Positions 37,420 through 46,658 of a stretch of DNA of 64,000 bases are shown here, piece after piece (the stretch's first letter is position 1; every line of letters starts with the position of its first letter). Source of the stretch: Vallitalea longa (GTDB taxonomy: Bacteria > Bacillota > Clostridia > Lachnospirales > Vallitaleaceae); contig NZ_BRLB01000007.1 of the NCBI RefSeq assembly GCF_027923465.1, forward strand, positions 150,848-214,847, written 5' to 3'. The notes below the pieces were generated by a model. It searched no databases. It saw only the letters and a list, made by a program, of their open reading frames with translations, and was not told where the DNA came from. A program made the translations under genes and the position numbers.

Positions 37420-38508
37420 ATGATAATAATAAATAAGAATATTGATATAAACATAAAATCACTAAAGGAAAGATTTGACAGTCTTGAGAATCTACTGATA
37501 TTTGATATTGAGACTACAGGATTTTCTTATAGGAAAAATATAATTTATTTAATTGGATGTGTTTACTTTGTTGATGAGCAAGCTAATATAATTCAATGGT
37601 TAGCAGAAAATGAAAATGATGAATATGCTGTTATTTATGAATTTATTAAATTCAGTAATGATTTCAAATGTATAGTTCATTATAACGGAACAACTTTTGA
37701 CATTCCTTTCGTTTCAAAAAAAGCACATTTATACAGAATATCTAATACTCTTTCTTGTTTAGATAATATAGATATTTACAAATTAATAAAACCATGCAAA
37801 CATATATTCAATATAGAAAATTGCAAATTGAAAACTATTGAGAAATATCTTAACATACATAGAAAAGATAAATTTTCTGGAGGAGAATTAATAAATCAAT
37901 TCATTTCTTATACAAATTCTAAAGATATTATTATTAGAAATAACTTATTACAGCATAATGAAGACGATATAATTGGTTTGACAAAATCGCTAAAAATACT
38001 AGATTACATAGATATATATAACAATTTGGTCAATAATAAAATACCATTTACGATTGATAGTATTTCCATAGAAGAAATGATATTGGCTATCAACATTTCA
38101 TTAAGCACAACTACACCTTTTGATTATAAATATACTCATGGAAATTACAGTGTTCATATAAATAATGAAAGAATAGTTATCAACATATCCTTAATAAAAG
38201 ATGAATTAAAATATTTTTTTGATAATTATAAAGATTACTATTATGTTTATTCTGAAGATCAAGCAATTCATAAAGATATTGCTAAATACATTGACAAAGA
38301 TAATAAAATTAAGGCTACACGAGAATTAAGTTATATAAAGAAAAGAGGCATTTTTATACCTCTACTTGATAACTATAACGCTATCAATGAAAATTTATTC
38401 TATACATCTACGAAATCCAAAACTAGATATATTATGTTATTAGACTGTACACTAGAAAACAATACTTTCATAGAAAATTTATGTATTAGCGTTCTAAATA
38501 ATTTATAA
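37420..38508 (+). CDS. YprB-type RNase H-like 3'-5' exonuclease
   Basis: 362 residues with an N-terminal ribonuclease H-like fold of the YprB/RNaseH_2 family. Active-site acidic residues are visible in LLIFDIETTGFSYRKN (DxE), VHYNGTTFDIPFV (second Asp) and HNEDDIIGLTKSL (the HxxxD element of DEDDh exonucleases). The last 150 residues are not recognised. The natural substrate is unknown; DNA repair or RNA turnover are possible. Starts at ATG behind AAGGAGAAATCT. It ends in the last six bases of the convergent CheR gene. Confidence 0.8.
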   Translation: MIIINKNIDINIKSLKERFDSLENLLIFDIETTGFSYRKNIIYLIGCVYFVDEQANIIQWLAENENDEYAVIYEFIKFSNDFKCIVHYNGTTFDIPFVSKKAHLYRISNTLSCLDNIDIYKLIKPCKHIFNIENCKLKTIEKYLNIHRKDKFSGGELINQFISYTNSKDIIIRNNLLQHNEDDIIGLTKSLKILDYIDIYNNLVNNKIPFTIDSISIEEMILAINISLSTTTPFDYKYTHGNYSVHINNERIVINISLIKDELKYFFDNYKDYYYVYSEDQAIHKDIAKYIDKDNKIKATRELSYIKKRGIFIPLLDNYNAINENLFYTSTKSKTRYIMLLDCTLENNTFIENLCISVLNNL

Positions 38509-39291
38509 TAATTCATCATTTTTAGTGTAGAAAAAAGATTTTAAGGATGAAAATTTATATTCAATCGATTGAATAATCTGTTCTGTACTTCCAACAAAAA
38601 GAACTGCATCCTTTTTCATTGCTCTATTGAATTTTTTATAAATACTATCTTTTGCATCATCAGTAAAGTATATCAAAACATTACGGCATACGATTAAGTC
38701 ACAGTTTTTAGGATATTCATCTTTTAATAAATTCAATTGTCTAAATTCTATACACTTTTTGATATCATCCGTGATCTGATATGAATTACCCACTTGTCTA
38801 AAAAATTTTGATTTGAATTCTTCAGGTAATCCAACTAAACTTTTATCTTTATATAGTCCTAATTTTGCTTTTTCCAAAACCTGCTTATCAATATCTGTTG
38901 CAACAATTTTAATTTGATTTAATGGTATAAATTTACTTAAAACCATAGCTAGAGAATAGGGTTCATCACCTGTAGAACAAGCGGAACTCCAAATTTTTAG
39001 GTTTTTAGAAAATTTATTGATCAGATAAGGTATAATATCTTTTTCAAGAACTTGCCATTGAGTAGGATTCCTATAAAATTCTGATACATTAATTGTCAAA
39101 TAATTAATAAATTCTTCATATGTTTTTCTATCTTTTTTTAGTAAATCAACAAATTCTTGATAAGTTTCAGCTTCATTTTTTTTGATTAATGAATCTATAC
39201 GCCTTTTCATTTGTCTTTCTTTATAGGAACTCAAATCAATTTTAGAGAGTCTGAAAATGGCTTCTTTAAAATCATCATAATTTTCAATCAC
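38503..39291 (-). CDS. cheR: CheR-type protein-glutamate methyltransferase
   Basis: 262 residues. N-terminal all-helical domain (MIENYDDFKEAIFRLS to NVSEFYRNPTQW) and C-terminal SAM-binding domain with IWSSACSTGDEPYSLAMVLS and DLIVCRNVLIYF. CheR methylates glutamates of chemoreceptors with S-adenosylmethionine. No other chemotaxis gene is nearby, but single cheR genes in housekeeping surroundings are common in Clostridia. Starts at GTG after GGGGAAGATAAAATA. Its stop region overlaps that of the plus-strand gene by six bases. Confidence 0.93.
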   Translation of the reverse strand: MIENYDDFKEAIFRLSKIDLSSYKERQMKRRIDSLIKKNEAETYQEFVDLLKKDRKTYEEFINYLTINVSEFYRNPTQWQVLEKDIIPYLINKFSKNLKIWSSACSTGDEPYSLAMVLSKFIPLNQIKIVATDIDKQVLEKAKLGLYKDKSLVGLPEEFKSKFFRQVGNSYQITDDIKKCIEFRQLNLLKDEYPKNCDLIVCRNVLIYFTDDAKDSIYKKFNRAMKKDAVLFVGSTEQIIQSIEYKFSSLKSFFYTKNDELL

Positions 39292-39358
39292 TATTTTATC
39301 TTCCCCTTTAATAAGTTTATTACAGTTATTTGTTTGTACCCTTTGTTATTTTATAAAG

Positions 39359-39398
39359 AAAACTACAAAAAATACTCTAGAATATTTTTTGCAGCTTT
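39359..39398 (-). terminator. Intrinsic terminator after rpsA
   Basis: Minus strand: 17-bp stem (AAAGCTGCAAAAAATAT with its complement, three G-U pairs), loop TCTAGA, then TTCTTT. It ends the BaiN-aroH-cmk-ispH-rpsA transcript, about 75 bases after the rpsA stop. Confidence 0.75.
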
Positions 39399-39472
39399 TT
39401 TTATTAAGTAAAATTATCTATTTTTATTTTACTATAAGAAATTCATATAACAAATTAAACTTGTTAAATCTT

Positions 39473-40597
39473 TTATTCTTGTGTTGTTTCTTCTTCAGCA
39501 GTTTCTTCTTTTGCATCTTTAGACTTATTATCTTCTAATGCCTTAATACTTAAGCTGATCTTTTTAGATTCTTCATTAAAGTCTAATACTTTAGCTGTAA
39601 TTTTTTGACCAATTTTTAATTCGTCAGATGGTTTATCAACGTGTTTCTTAGCAATTTGCGATACATGTAATAATGCATCCACACCTGGTTCTAATTCAAT
39701 GAATGCACCAAAGTCTGTCATTCTTGCAACAACACCTTCAACTACATTATCTACAGCATATTTAGTAGCTGCATCATTCCAAGGGTTTTCTTCATCGAAT
39801 TTCATTGATAATGAAATCTTATTCTTTTCAGCATCAATACCAATGATTCTAACTTTTACTTTATCTCCAACTTTTACAACATCACTTGGTCTCTTAACTC
39901 TTCCCCAAGACATTTGAGAAATATGAATTAATCCATCGATACCATCAATATTAACAAATGCACCGTAATCTGTTACATTTTTAATATTTCCAGTTGCAAC
40001 CATTCCAACTTCTAATTTATCCATTGATTCCTTAATTCTCTTGTGCTTATCTTCTAATAATAACTGTTTTCTATTACCAATGATTCTACCTTTTCTAAGA
40101 TTGAATTCACTTATAACAAATGTAATTTCTTTTCCTAAGAAATCTCTTAAATTATCAACATATTCATCAGATACTAGGGAAGCTGGAATGAATATTCTAA
40201 CTTCATCAACAATAACCACTAATCCACCAGCTAATACAAGTGAAACTTTTGCAGTTAAATGATCTTTATTTTTATAGTATTCGTCGATTTTGTTAAGTCC
40301 TTGTTCAGCAAGTATTCTTTTGTAAGTAAGTAAAACTTGTCCTTCACCATCATTAACTCGTAAAACTTTTACTTGTAGCTTATCCCCTGGTTTCACAGCA
40401 TCTTGCAGCTTTATCTCAGGATAGTTTGAGTATTCGCTCTTAGGTATGATACCATCAGACTTGTACCCAATATTAACAAAAACTTCATCATCATTAACAT
40501 CTATAACTGTCCCTTCAACTATTTCTCCCCTGTGAATTGATTTTAGGGATTGTTCTAACATTTCCTCAAAACTAATTTCGTTCTGTATTTCTGACAT
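39473..40597 (-). CDS. rpsA: S1 RNA-binding domain protein (ribosomal protein S1-like)
   Basis: 374 residues with four S1 domains, starting near HRGEIVEGTVIDVNDDEVFV, HLTAKVSLVLAGGLVVIVD, VGMVATGNIKNVTDYGAFV and VVEGVVARMTDFGAFIEL. The last two are the best conserved; an acidic tail rich in K, E and T ends the chain. It helps mRNA binding to the 30S subunit. The ATG follows CAGGAGGTTATTACAC, which lies inside the end of ispH; the two genes overlap by 26 bases in different frames. In many Clostridia IspH and S1 are one polypeptide. Confidence 0.93.
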   Translation of the reverse strand: MSEIQNEISFEEMLEQSLKSIHRGEIVEGTVIDVNDDEVFVNIGYKSDGIIPKSEYSNYPEIKLQDAVKPGDKLQVKVLRVNDGEGQVLLTYKRILAEQGLNKIDEYYKNKDHLTAKVSLVLAGGLVVIVDEVRIFIPASLVSDEYVDNLRDFLGKEITFVISEFNLRKGRIIGNRKQLLLEDKHKRIKESMDKLEVGMVATGNIKNVTDYGAFVNIDGIDGLIHISQMSWGRVKRPSDVVKVGDKVKVRIIGIDAEKNKISLSMKFDEENPWNDAATKYAVDNVVEGVVARMTDFGAFIELEPGVDALLHVSQIAKKHVDKPSDELKIGQKITAKVLDFNEESKKISLSIKALEDNKSKDAKEETAEEETTQE

Positions 40598-41429
40598 GTG
40601 TAATAACCTCCTGAATAATGTTCTTTGGAGTTGAAGCTCCAGCTGTAATTCCTATTATCTCATTTTTACTAAAAACAAGCAACTCCAAATCTTCTATAGT
40701 TTCAATATGATAAGTATTATCACATTGATTCTTGCATAATTGGTATAACTTTCTTGTATTAGAGCTATGCTTTCCACCTATAACTAACATTTTATCTACT
40801 TTTTTGGATAGATTTATCGCTTCTTCCTGTCTATCCCTAGTAGCTCTACATATTGTATTCTTTATATCTACATGATACCCTTTATCCAAAATTATTTCAA
40901 TTATTTCTTGATATTTTAGATAATTTAATGTTGTTTGTGCAACAACACATAAATGTGTATCTTTAGGTATGTCAAGCTTCTTAGCATCTTCTACATTTTC
41001 TATGATAATTGTTTCTCTAGTACTCCAACCTTTAATTCCAATAACTTCTGGATGAGTGGAGTCTCCTATTATAATTATAGTATCACCCTTTTTGCTATAA
41101 TCATTTACAATGTGGTGGATTTTCTTAACATAAGGGCATGTAGCATCAACAATAGAAAATCCGCTATCCTTTATAATCTCATATATTTTTTCTTCGACTC
41201 CATGGGATCTGATAATAACTTTTCCCTTTTCCAATTTACGGAGTTCTTCTATATTATTTACGACTTTAACGCCTTTATCTTCCAACTCATTAACTACTTG
41301 CAAGTTATGAATAATTGGTCCATATGTATATAATGGTTTATTACTTATATTATCATACACACTTTTTACTGCTCTATCTACGCCGAAACAAAATCCAGCT
41401 GATTTTGCAACAATTATTTCCATAATCAT
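40572..41429 (-). CDS. ispH: 4-hydroxy-3-methylbut-2-enyl diphosphate reductase
   Basis: Last enzyme of the MEP isoprenoid pathway, reducing HMBPP to IPP and DMAPP. 285 residues. The three 4Fe-4S cysteines are in KSAGFCFGVDRAV, VDATCPYVKKIH and NTICRATRDRQEEA; the catalytic Glu lies in the last motif's neighbourhood. Gene order BaiN - cmk - ispH - rpsA is conserved in Clostridia. Alternative ATG six bases further in is equally possible. Confidence 0.96.
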   Translation of the reverse strand: MIMEIIVAKSAGFCFGVDRAVKSVYDNISNKPLYTYGPIIHNLQVVNELEDKGVKVVNNIEELRKLEKGKVIIRSHGVEEKIYEIIKDSGFSIVDATCPYVKKIHHIVNDYSKKGDTIIIIGDSTHPEVIGIKGWSTRETIIIENVEDAKKLDIPKDTHLCVVAQTTLNYLKYQEIIEIILDKGYHVDIKNTICRATRDRQEEAINLSKKVDKMLVIGGKHSSNTRKLYQLCKNQCDNTYHIETIEDLELLVFSKNEIIGITAGASTPKNIIQEVITHVRNTERN

Positions 41430-41444
41430 TTCACTTCCAAAAGA

Positions 41445-42113
41445 TTATTTTTTATTACCTATTATATTAAGAATGTTATCTACTACTTCTTCAATGGATA
41501 AATCAGATGTATCAACTTCTACAGCATCTTCAGCTTTTTTTAAAGGAGCAAAATCTCTATTCATATCTCTATAATCTCTTCTATTGATTTCATCTTTTAT
41601 TGATTCTATATCCACAATCATATTTTTTTGTAACAGTTCTTCATGACGTCTCTCCGCTCTCGTTTCTACACTTGCAGTGAGATAAATCTTTACTGTTGCA
41701 TCAGGCAAAACGTATGTTCCGATATCTCTACCATCCATAATTATGTTTTCTTTTTTAGCAAGATTCCTTTGTAACTCAACTAATTTAAGACGTACGTTTT
41801 TATTTACTGAGATTTCAGATGCCATCTTACCGACTTCTTCATCCCTAATAAATTTATTGACATTCTCTTTATTGAGCATTACCTGTTGCTCTCCATCAAT
41901 ATAACAAATACTTATATCAATATTATTCAATACATCGTTAATAATACTATTTTGATTACTTGATATATTATTTCTTATACAATAGAGTCCAAAAGCTCTA
42001 TACATAGCACCAGTATCTACATATATAATATCTAATTTTTTTGCAATCTTTTTAGCTATGGTGCTTTTACCTGCACCAGCTGGTCCATCAATTGCTATAT
42101 TAATTCTATTCAC
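41445..42113 (-). CDS. cmk: Cytidylate kinase
   Basis: Phosphorylates CMP and dCMP. 222 residues. P-loop IAIDGPAGAGKSTIAKKIA, YVDTGAMYRAF, the NMP-binding MDGRDIGTYVLPDA, and the CMP-specific insert are present, with the RRDYRDMNRDFAPL lid. Starts at GTG after GGAGGGTAATGTT. 15 bases upstream of ispH. Confidence 0.96.
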   Translation of the reverse strand: MNRINIAIDGPAGAGKSTIAKKIAKKLDIIYVDTGAMYRAFGLYCIRNNISSNQNSIINDVLNNIDISICYIDGEQQVMLNKENVNKFIRDEEVGKMASEISVNKNVRLKLVELQRNLAKKENIIMDGRDIGTYVLPDATVKIYLTASVETRAERRHEELLQKNMIVDIESIKDEINRRDYRDMNRDFAPLKKAEDAVEVDTSDLSIEEVVDNILNIIGNKK

Positions 42114-42338
42114 AACATTACCCTCCGTAATAATATTGTCACCAATAATAAACTATAAACTGTATTTAACAAACTGTCAATACTAAGTTTTATTATATTA
42201 GATAAAATTACCTTTTTCTATTCATTTATTGTAGTTAAATTATAGTTTTAAGTGGTATTCAAATTTTTGATTATACATAATCTACTTTTCCACCTTTAAT
42301 TTAATGAAAGCAAATACATGATTAGTGCTCATTAAATA

Positions 42339-42695
42339 CTAATCTATTAAATCAGGTCTCAACTTCACTGCCTCTTTTAGATAAACATGCTTAACTTCTT
42401 TTTGCAATTTATTTTGATTAACATTAATCATAACTCTCAAACATTTTTCCAAACTATTTTCAACATACATTTCACTTACACACATTAATGCTCCATGAAC
42501 TATACCTAATTCTCTAGCACCAATTGCTGGATATGCAGCTGTCAAATCTTTAGTAGCTGTAAATATTATAGATATTATCTCTTCATTATTAATATTGTTT
42601 CTATTTAATATCTCTTTTAGTAATATTTTTGTATCATTAATAATATTTTCTTTCGTATTACTATCAACTGTTATTGCTCCTCTTATGGAAACCAT
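42339..42695 (-). CDS. aroH: Chorismate mutase, AroH type
   Basis: 118 residues, single-domain trimeric chorismate mutase converting chorismate to prephenate for Phe/Tyr synthesis. Family residues: MVSIRGAITV (active-site Arg 5), FTATKDLTAAYPAIGARE, and CLRVMINVN (active-site Arg near residue 86). No other aromatic amino acid gene is close, so it stands alone in the BaiN-cmk cluster. 23 bases after the flavoprotein gene, before a 225-base gap to cmk. Confidence 0.94.
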   Translation of the reverse strand: MVSIRGAITVDSNTKENIINDTKILLKEILNRNNINNEEIISIIFTATKDLTAAYPAIGARELGIVHGALMCVSEMYVENSLEKCLRVMINVNQNKLQKEVKHVYLKEAVKLRPDLID

Positions 42696-42718
42696 CTATT
42701 CACTCCTATTATGATAAA

Positions 42719-43978
42719 TTAAATTATTTTTTCAGTTATTGCCATACCTGCAAGATAACCTGTAGAAAAGGCTATTTGTAAATTAAATCCACCGGTCATT
42801 GCATCTAAATCAAGTACTTCTCCAGTGAAATATAAACCACTTATTTTCTTTGATTCCATTGTCATTGGATTAATACCTTTTAAATCTACTCCTCCACAAG
42901 TAATAATTGCTTCATTGTAATCTCTAGTCCTAACTATATGACATGTAAGATTTTTTATGGTATTTACCAGCTTTAATCTTTCTTCTCTAGATATTTGGTC
43001 TACCTTTTTCTCTTCGTGTATACCAGATAATTTAATAATTACTGGTATTAATTTCTTAGGTAATAAATCATCTAGAGAATTTTTGAATTGTTTACGGGAG
43101 TATTTATTGAAATCTTTTAATATTCTAGTATCGAGTTTCTTAATATCTAAAGTGGGTTTTAAATCTATTGACAAAGTCAATTCTTTGTCTTTATATGGAA
43201 TAATGAATCTACTAGATGACAAAATCAACGGTCCAGTAACTCCAAAATGAGTAAATAGCATTTCTCCAAAATTATCATAAACAACTTTATCCCCTACTTT
43301 TATAGAAATATTAACATTTCTAAGAGATAATCCTTGTAATTCCTTAACCCATTCTTCTTTTGTTTCTAGAGGTACTAGCGATGGATGAGTATCTTTAATA
43401 ATATGATTGACTTTAGCGGCAAATTTATATCCATCCCCCGTAGAACCAGTAGAAGGATATGATAATCCACCAGTAGCTATAATTATACGGTCACCTTGTA
43501 TTAATGAACCATCATCAAGAATAATTCCCTTTATAGTATTATTTTCAACTTTAATATCTTTTACTCTTGTATTCAAGTGTATATTAACACCTAATCTTTT
43601 CATTTCTCTTGTCAATGCTGATATAACATCTGAAGATTTATCAGAAACAGGAAAAACCCTATTACCTCTTTCAATTTTAGTCTTCAATCCGATGTTGTTA
43701 AAAAAATCTATCAGACTAAAACTATCAAATGTGTAAAATGCACTGTATAGAAACTTACTATTAGTAGTGACATTATTAAGTAATTCTTCCACATCAGTAG
43801 CATTAGTTATATTACATCTGCCTTTTCCAGTAATATATAATTTTTTACCGCATTTATTGTTTCTCTCAAAAAGGTGGACTTCACAACCATTTCTTGCAGC
43901 AATTATAGCTGCCATCATGCCCGATGGTCCACCTCCTACTATTAATACTTTTCCCAATCTTAATTCAAGTCCTTTCAA
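42719..43978 (-). CDS. BaiN/HI0933-family flavoprotein
   Basis: 419 residues of the HI0933 (YhiN/BaiN) family. FAD-binding motif VLIVGGGPSGMMAAIIAARNG near the start, KLYITGKGRCNITN, GGLSYPSTGSTGDGY and the end FTGEVLDLDAMTGGFNLQIAFSTGYLAG. Related proteins reduce steroid or other unsaturated substrates (BaiN in bile-acid metabolism), but most have no known substrate. The frame opens at TTG 43978, five bases after rpiR; TTG 43957 with AAAGGA upstream is another possible start. Confidence 0.9.
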   Translation of the reverse strand: MKGLELRLGKVLIVGGGPSGMMAAIIAARNGCEVHLFERNNKCGKKLYITGKGRCNITNATDVEELLNNVTTNSKFLYSAFYTFDSFSLIDFFNNIGLKTKIERGNRVFPVSDKSSDVISALTREMKRLGVNIHLNTRVKDIKVENNTIKGIILDDGSLIQGDRIIIATGGLSYPSTGSTGDGYKFAAKVNHIIKDTHPSLVPLETKEEWVKELQGLSLRNVNISIKVGDKVVYDNFGEMLFTHFGVTGPLILSSSRFIIPYKDKELTLSIDLKPTLDIKKLDTRILKDFNKYSRKQFKNSLDDLLPKKLIPVIIKLSGIHEEKKVDQISREERLKLVNTIKNLTCHIVRTRDYNEAIITCGGVDLKGINPMTMESKKISGLYFTGEVLDLDAMTGGFNLQIAFSTGYLAGMAITEKII

Positions 43979-43984
43979 ATTTAG

Positions 43985-44905
43985 TTATTCTAATAAATCA
44001 GTATTATTCTTTGATTGTATATTATAATTCATATTGTAATCTTCATTATTATCATATACTTGATACTCACTCCATACTTTTTCCAGATTTTCTAGAGTAT
44101 CTAATACTTCATCTTGTTTTCTGATACACAAAGCGACTATTAAAGCATTGACTAGACTAAGTGGAGCAACTAATGAATCCACAAATGATGCCATATCACT
44201 TCTAGCTATTAAACTGCAATCAGCAAACTGTATTAATGGAGATAAATAACTATCAGTTATAGCTATAACTTTAGCATTCCTGCTTTTAGAGAATTCAACT
44301 GCTTTTATTGTACGTTTTGAATATCTTGGGAAACTAATTCCTATAACAACATCTTCAGGACCAATTCTATAAATCTGTTCAAACATTTCACTAACACTAT
44401 TTGTATGAATCAGTTTAGTATTATCGAATATTAGATTAAAATAAAAGCCTAAAAAACTTGCTAAAGATGCACAACTTCTAACCCCAAGTATATATATTTT
44501 CCTAGCACCAAGTATCATATCAACTGATTGATTGAATATATCCTCGTTGATTTCTTCTAATGTATGCTTTATCTTTTCAGCATCTGATTGTAAAACTGAT
44601 TTCAATACATGATTTTTATCAATTCTATCTGATGTTACTTCAACTCTCTGGGATGAAGTTAATTTAGTTTTAACTAGTTCTTCAAGAGCTCTTTGGAGCT
44701 TTGGATATCCATCATACCCTAATTCATTAGCAAATCTTACTACTGTCGATTCACTTACTCCTACTATTTTCCCTAACTTAGCTGCTGTCAGAAAAACTGC
44801 TTTTTCATAATGCTCTAGTATATAATTAGCTAATAATTTTTGCCCTTTACTAAGTTTTGGATAAGAATTATTAATTCTTTTCATCAAATCATTTTGTCTA
44901 TGCAT
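43985..44905 (-). CDS. MurR/RpiR family transcriptional regulator
   Basis: 306 residues. N-terminal HTH of the RpiR type (YPKLSKGQKLLANYILEHYEKAVFLTAAKLGKIVGVSESTVVRFANELGYDGYP region, about 15-65) and a C-terminal SIS domain (about 125-260; ILGVRSCASLASFLGFY, VVIGISFPRYSKRTIKAVEFS) that senses a phosphosugar. 262 bases downstream of the Na+ decarboxylase operon terminator; the genes it controls are not identifiable. Confidence 0.93.
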   Translation of the reverse strand: MHRQNDLMKRINNSYPKLSKGQKLLANYILEHYEKAVFLTAAKLGKIVGVSESTVVRFANELGYDGYPKLQRALEELVKTKLTSSQRVEVTSDRIDKNHVLKSVLQSDAEKIKHTLEEINEDIFNQSVDMILGARKIYILGVRSCASLASFLGFYFNLIFDNTKLIHTNSVSEMFEQIYRIGPEDVVIGISFPRYSKRTIKAVEFSKSRNAKVIAITDSYLSPLIQFADCSLIARSDMASFVDSLVAPLSLVNALIVALCIRKQDEVLDTLENLEKVWSEYQVYDNNEDYNMNYNIQSKNNTDLLE

Positions 44906-45116
44906 ATTAATACCTCTCTAACAATTGTTAATTCCTTATATATTTTGGCATAACTCATTATTATGTATTTTCTATTCTGAACTGAGCTACATAATTATAG
45001 TTAATGAATTATTTCTTTTTACTACTTTCCTAATTATTATATATTAATAAAAATAATTTTACAATATGTTTTAATTAATAAAGTATGCATATACAAAAGT
45101 ATCAATGTTATAATAA

Positions 45117-45156
45117 TTGAAAAAAAATAAAACTAGTACCAGAAGGCACCAGCTTT
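45117..45156 (-). terminator. Strong intrinsic terminator of the decarboxylase operon
   Basis: Minus strand: 12-bp stem AAAGCTGGTGCC / GGTACTAGTTTT (with G-U pairs), loop TTCT, followed by ATTTTTTTT. Sits 11 bases after the oadA stop. Confidence 0.85.
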
Positions 45157-45167
45157 ATTATATTTCT

Positions 45168-46577
45168 CTATACAGGATATACCTTGTTATCTTTGTCAGC
45201 CATATTAGGATCTACCTTAGTTTGTTGAGCTTCTCTGTATTTGAAAAAATCTTCTGCTACTTGTGGGAATAAAGCATAAGATAAAACATCTTCATCTTGT
45301 TGCTTATATTTCTTCATTTCAGATTCAATTTTCTTAAGTTCTGGCTTAATCAAATCAGCTGGACGACAAGTAATCTGTTTTTCTTTTCCAATAATGATTT
45401 TCTTGATCTTATCACTAATTGGTACAGGTGTTCTACCATATTCTCCTCTAACTAAAGCTTTTGATTCTTTAGTTACCATCTTATATCTTTCACCACTTAG
45501 GACATTAAGTACTGCTTGAGTACCTACAATCTGGCTAGATGGTGTTACAAGTGGAGGATATCCATAGTCTGCTCTAACTCTAGGAATCTCTTCAAGAACA
45601 TCGTAGAATTTGTTTTCTGCATTTTGTTTTTGAAGTTGAGATACTAAGTTGGATAACATACCTCCTGGTACTTGGTATAATAATGTTTTAATGTTAACAC
45701 CTAATACTTTTGGATTCATAAGTCCTGTTTCAAGAGCTTTTTCTCTTTGAGGTCTGAAATAATCAGCTATCTCAGATAATAGATCTTGGTCGAATCCTGT
45801 ATCATAAGGTGTTCCTTTAAATGTTTCTACCATAACTTCTGTAGCAGGTTGAGCTGTTCCCATTGAGAATGGAGACATTGCAGTATCAATGATATCTGCA
45901 CCGGCTTCTACTGCCTTCAAATAAGTCATTGAAGCAACACCACTTGTGTAGTGTGCATGTAATTGGATAGGAACTTTTACTGTTTCTTTTAATGTTTTAA
46001 CTAATTCTGTTGCTGAGTATGGTACTAATAATCCTGCCATATCTTTTATACAAATAGAGTCAGCACCCATATCTTCTAATTGTTTTGCAAGTTTTGCGTA
46101 ATACTCTAATGTATGTACTTCACTTAGAGTATAAGAAATAGCAATCTGTGCATGACCGCCTTCTTTTTTAGTTGCATCTATTGCAGTTTTTAAGTTTCTA
46201 GGATCATTTAAAGCATCAAAAATACGTAAAATATCTATACCGTTAGCAATAGTTTTCTGAACGAAATATTCTACAACATCATCTGAATAATGTCTATATC
46301 CTAAAATATTTTGTCCTCTAAGTAACATTTGTAATTTAGTATTTTTAAATCCACTTCTTAACTTTCTAAGTCTTTCCCATGGATCTTCCTTAAGGAAACG
46401 CAAACAAGCATCAAATGTTGCTCCACCCCAACATTCAACTGAATGATATCCTACTTTGTCTAGTTTTTCTACAATAGGAAGCATATCTTCAATTTTCATT
46501 CTAGTGGCTATTAGTGATTGGTGAGCGTCTCTAAGTATGGTATCTGTAATCTGAACAGGTTTTTTCTTCACAGCCAT
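45168..46577 (-). CDS. oadA: Oxaloacetate decarboxylase alpha / pyruvate carboxylase B-type carboxyltransferase
   Basis: 469 residues. HMGL-like TIM barrel that moves CO2 between oxaloacetate (or pyruvate) and biotin: metal-site pattern ITDTILRDAHQSL, Trp/Gly loop SVECWGGATFD, KDMAG, QLHAHYTSG. The C-terminal PYC_OADA conserved region is present (up to about 440), but the usual biotin domain of OadA is missing; it is supplied by the separate carrier encoded upstream. Last of five genes in the operon. Confidence 0.93.
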   Translation of the reverse strand: MAVKKKPVQITDTILRDAHQSLIATRMKIEDMLPIVEKLDKVGYHSVECWGGATFDACLRFLKEDPWERLRKLRSGFKNTKLQMLLRGQNILGYRHYSDDVVEYFVQKTIANGIDILRIFDALNDPRNLKTAIDATKKEGGHAQIAISYTLSEVHTLEYYAKLAKQLEDMGADSICIKDMAGLLVPYSATELVKTLKETVKVPIQLHAHYTSGVASMTYLKAVEAGADIIDTAMSPFSMGTAQPATEVMVETFKGTPYDTGFDQDLLSEIADYFRPQREKALETGLMNPKVLGVNIKTLLYQVPGGMLSNLVSQLQKQNAENKFYDVLEEIPRVRADYGYPPLVTPSSQIVGTQAVLNVLSGERYKMVTKESKALVRGEYGRTPVPISDKIKKIIIGKEKQITCRPADLIKPELKKIESEMKKYKQQDEDVLSYALFPQVAEDFFKYREAQQTKVDPNMADKDNKVYPV

Positions 46578-46658
46578 ATCTTAAACCTCCTATAATCATT
46601 GACTTTCTATATAAGTGAAATCATAAGTCATTTTGTTAACTTATTAATTCGTTTATTA

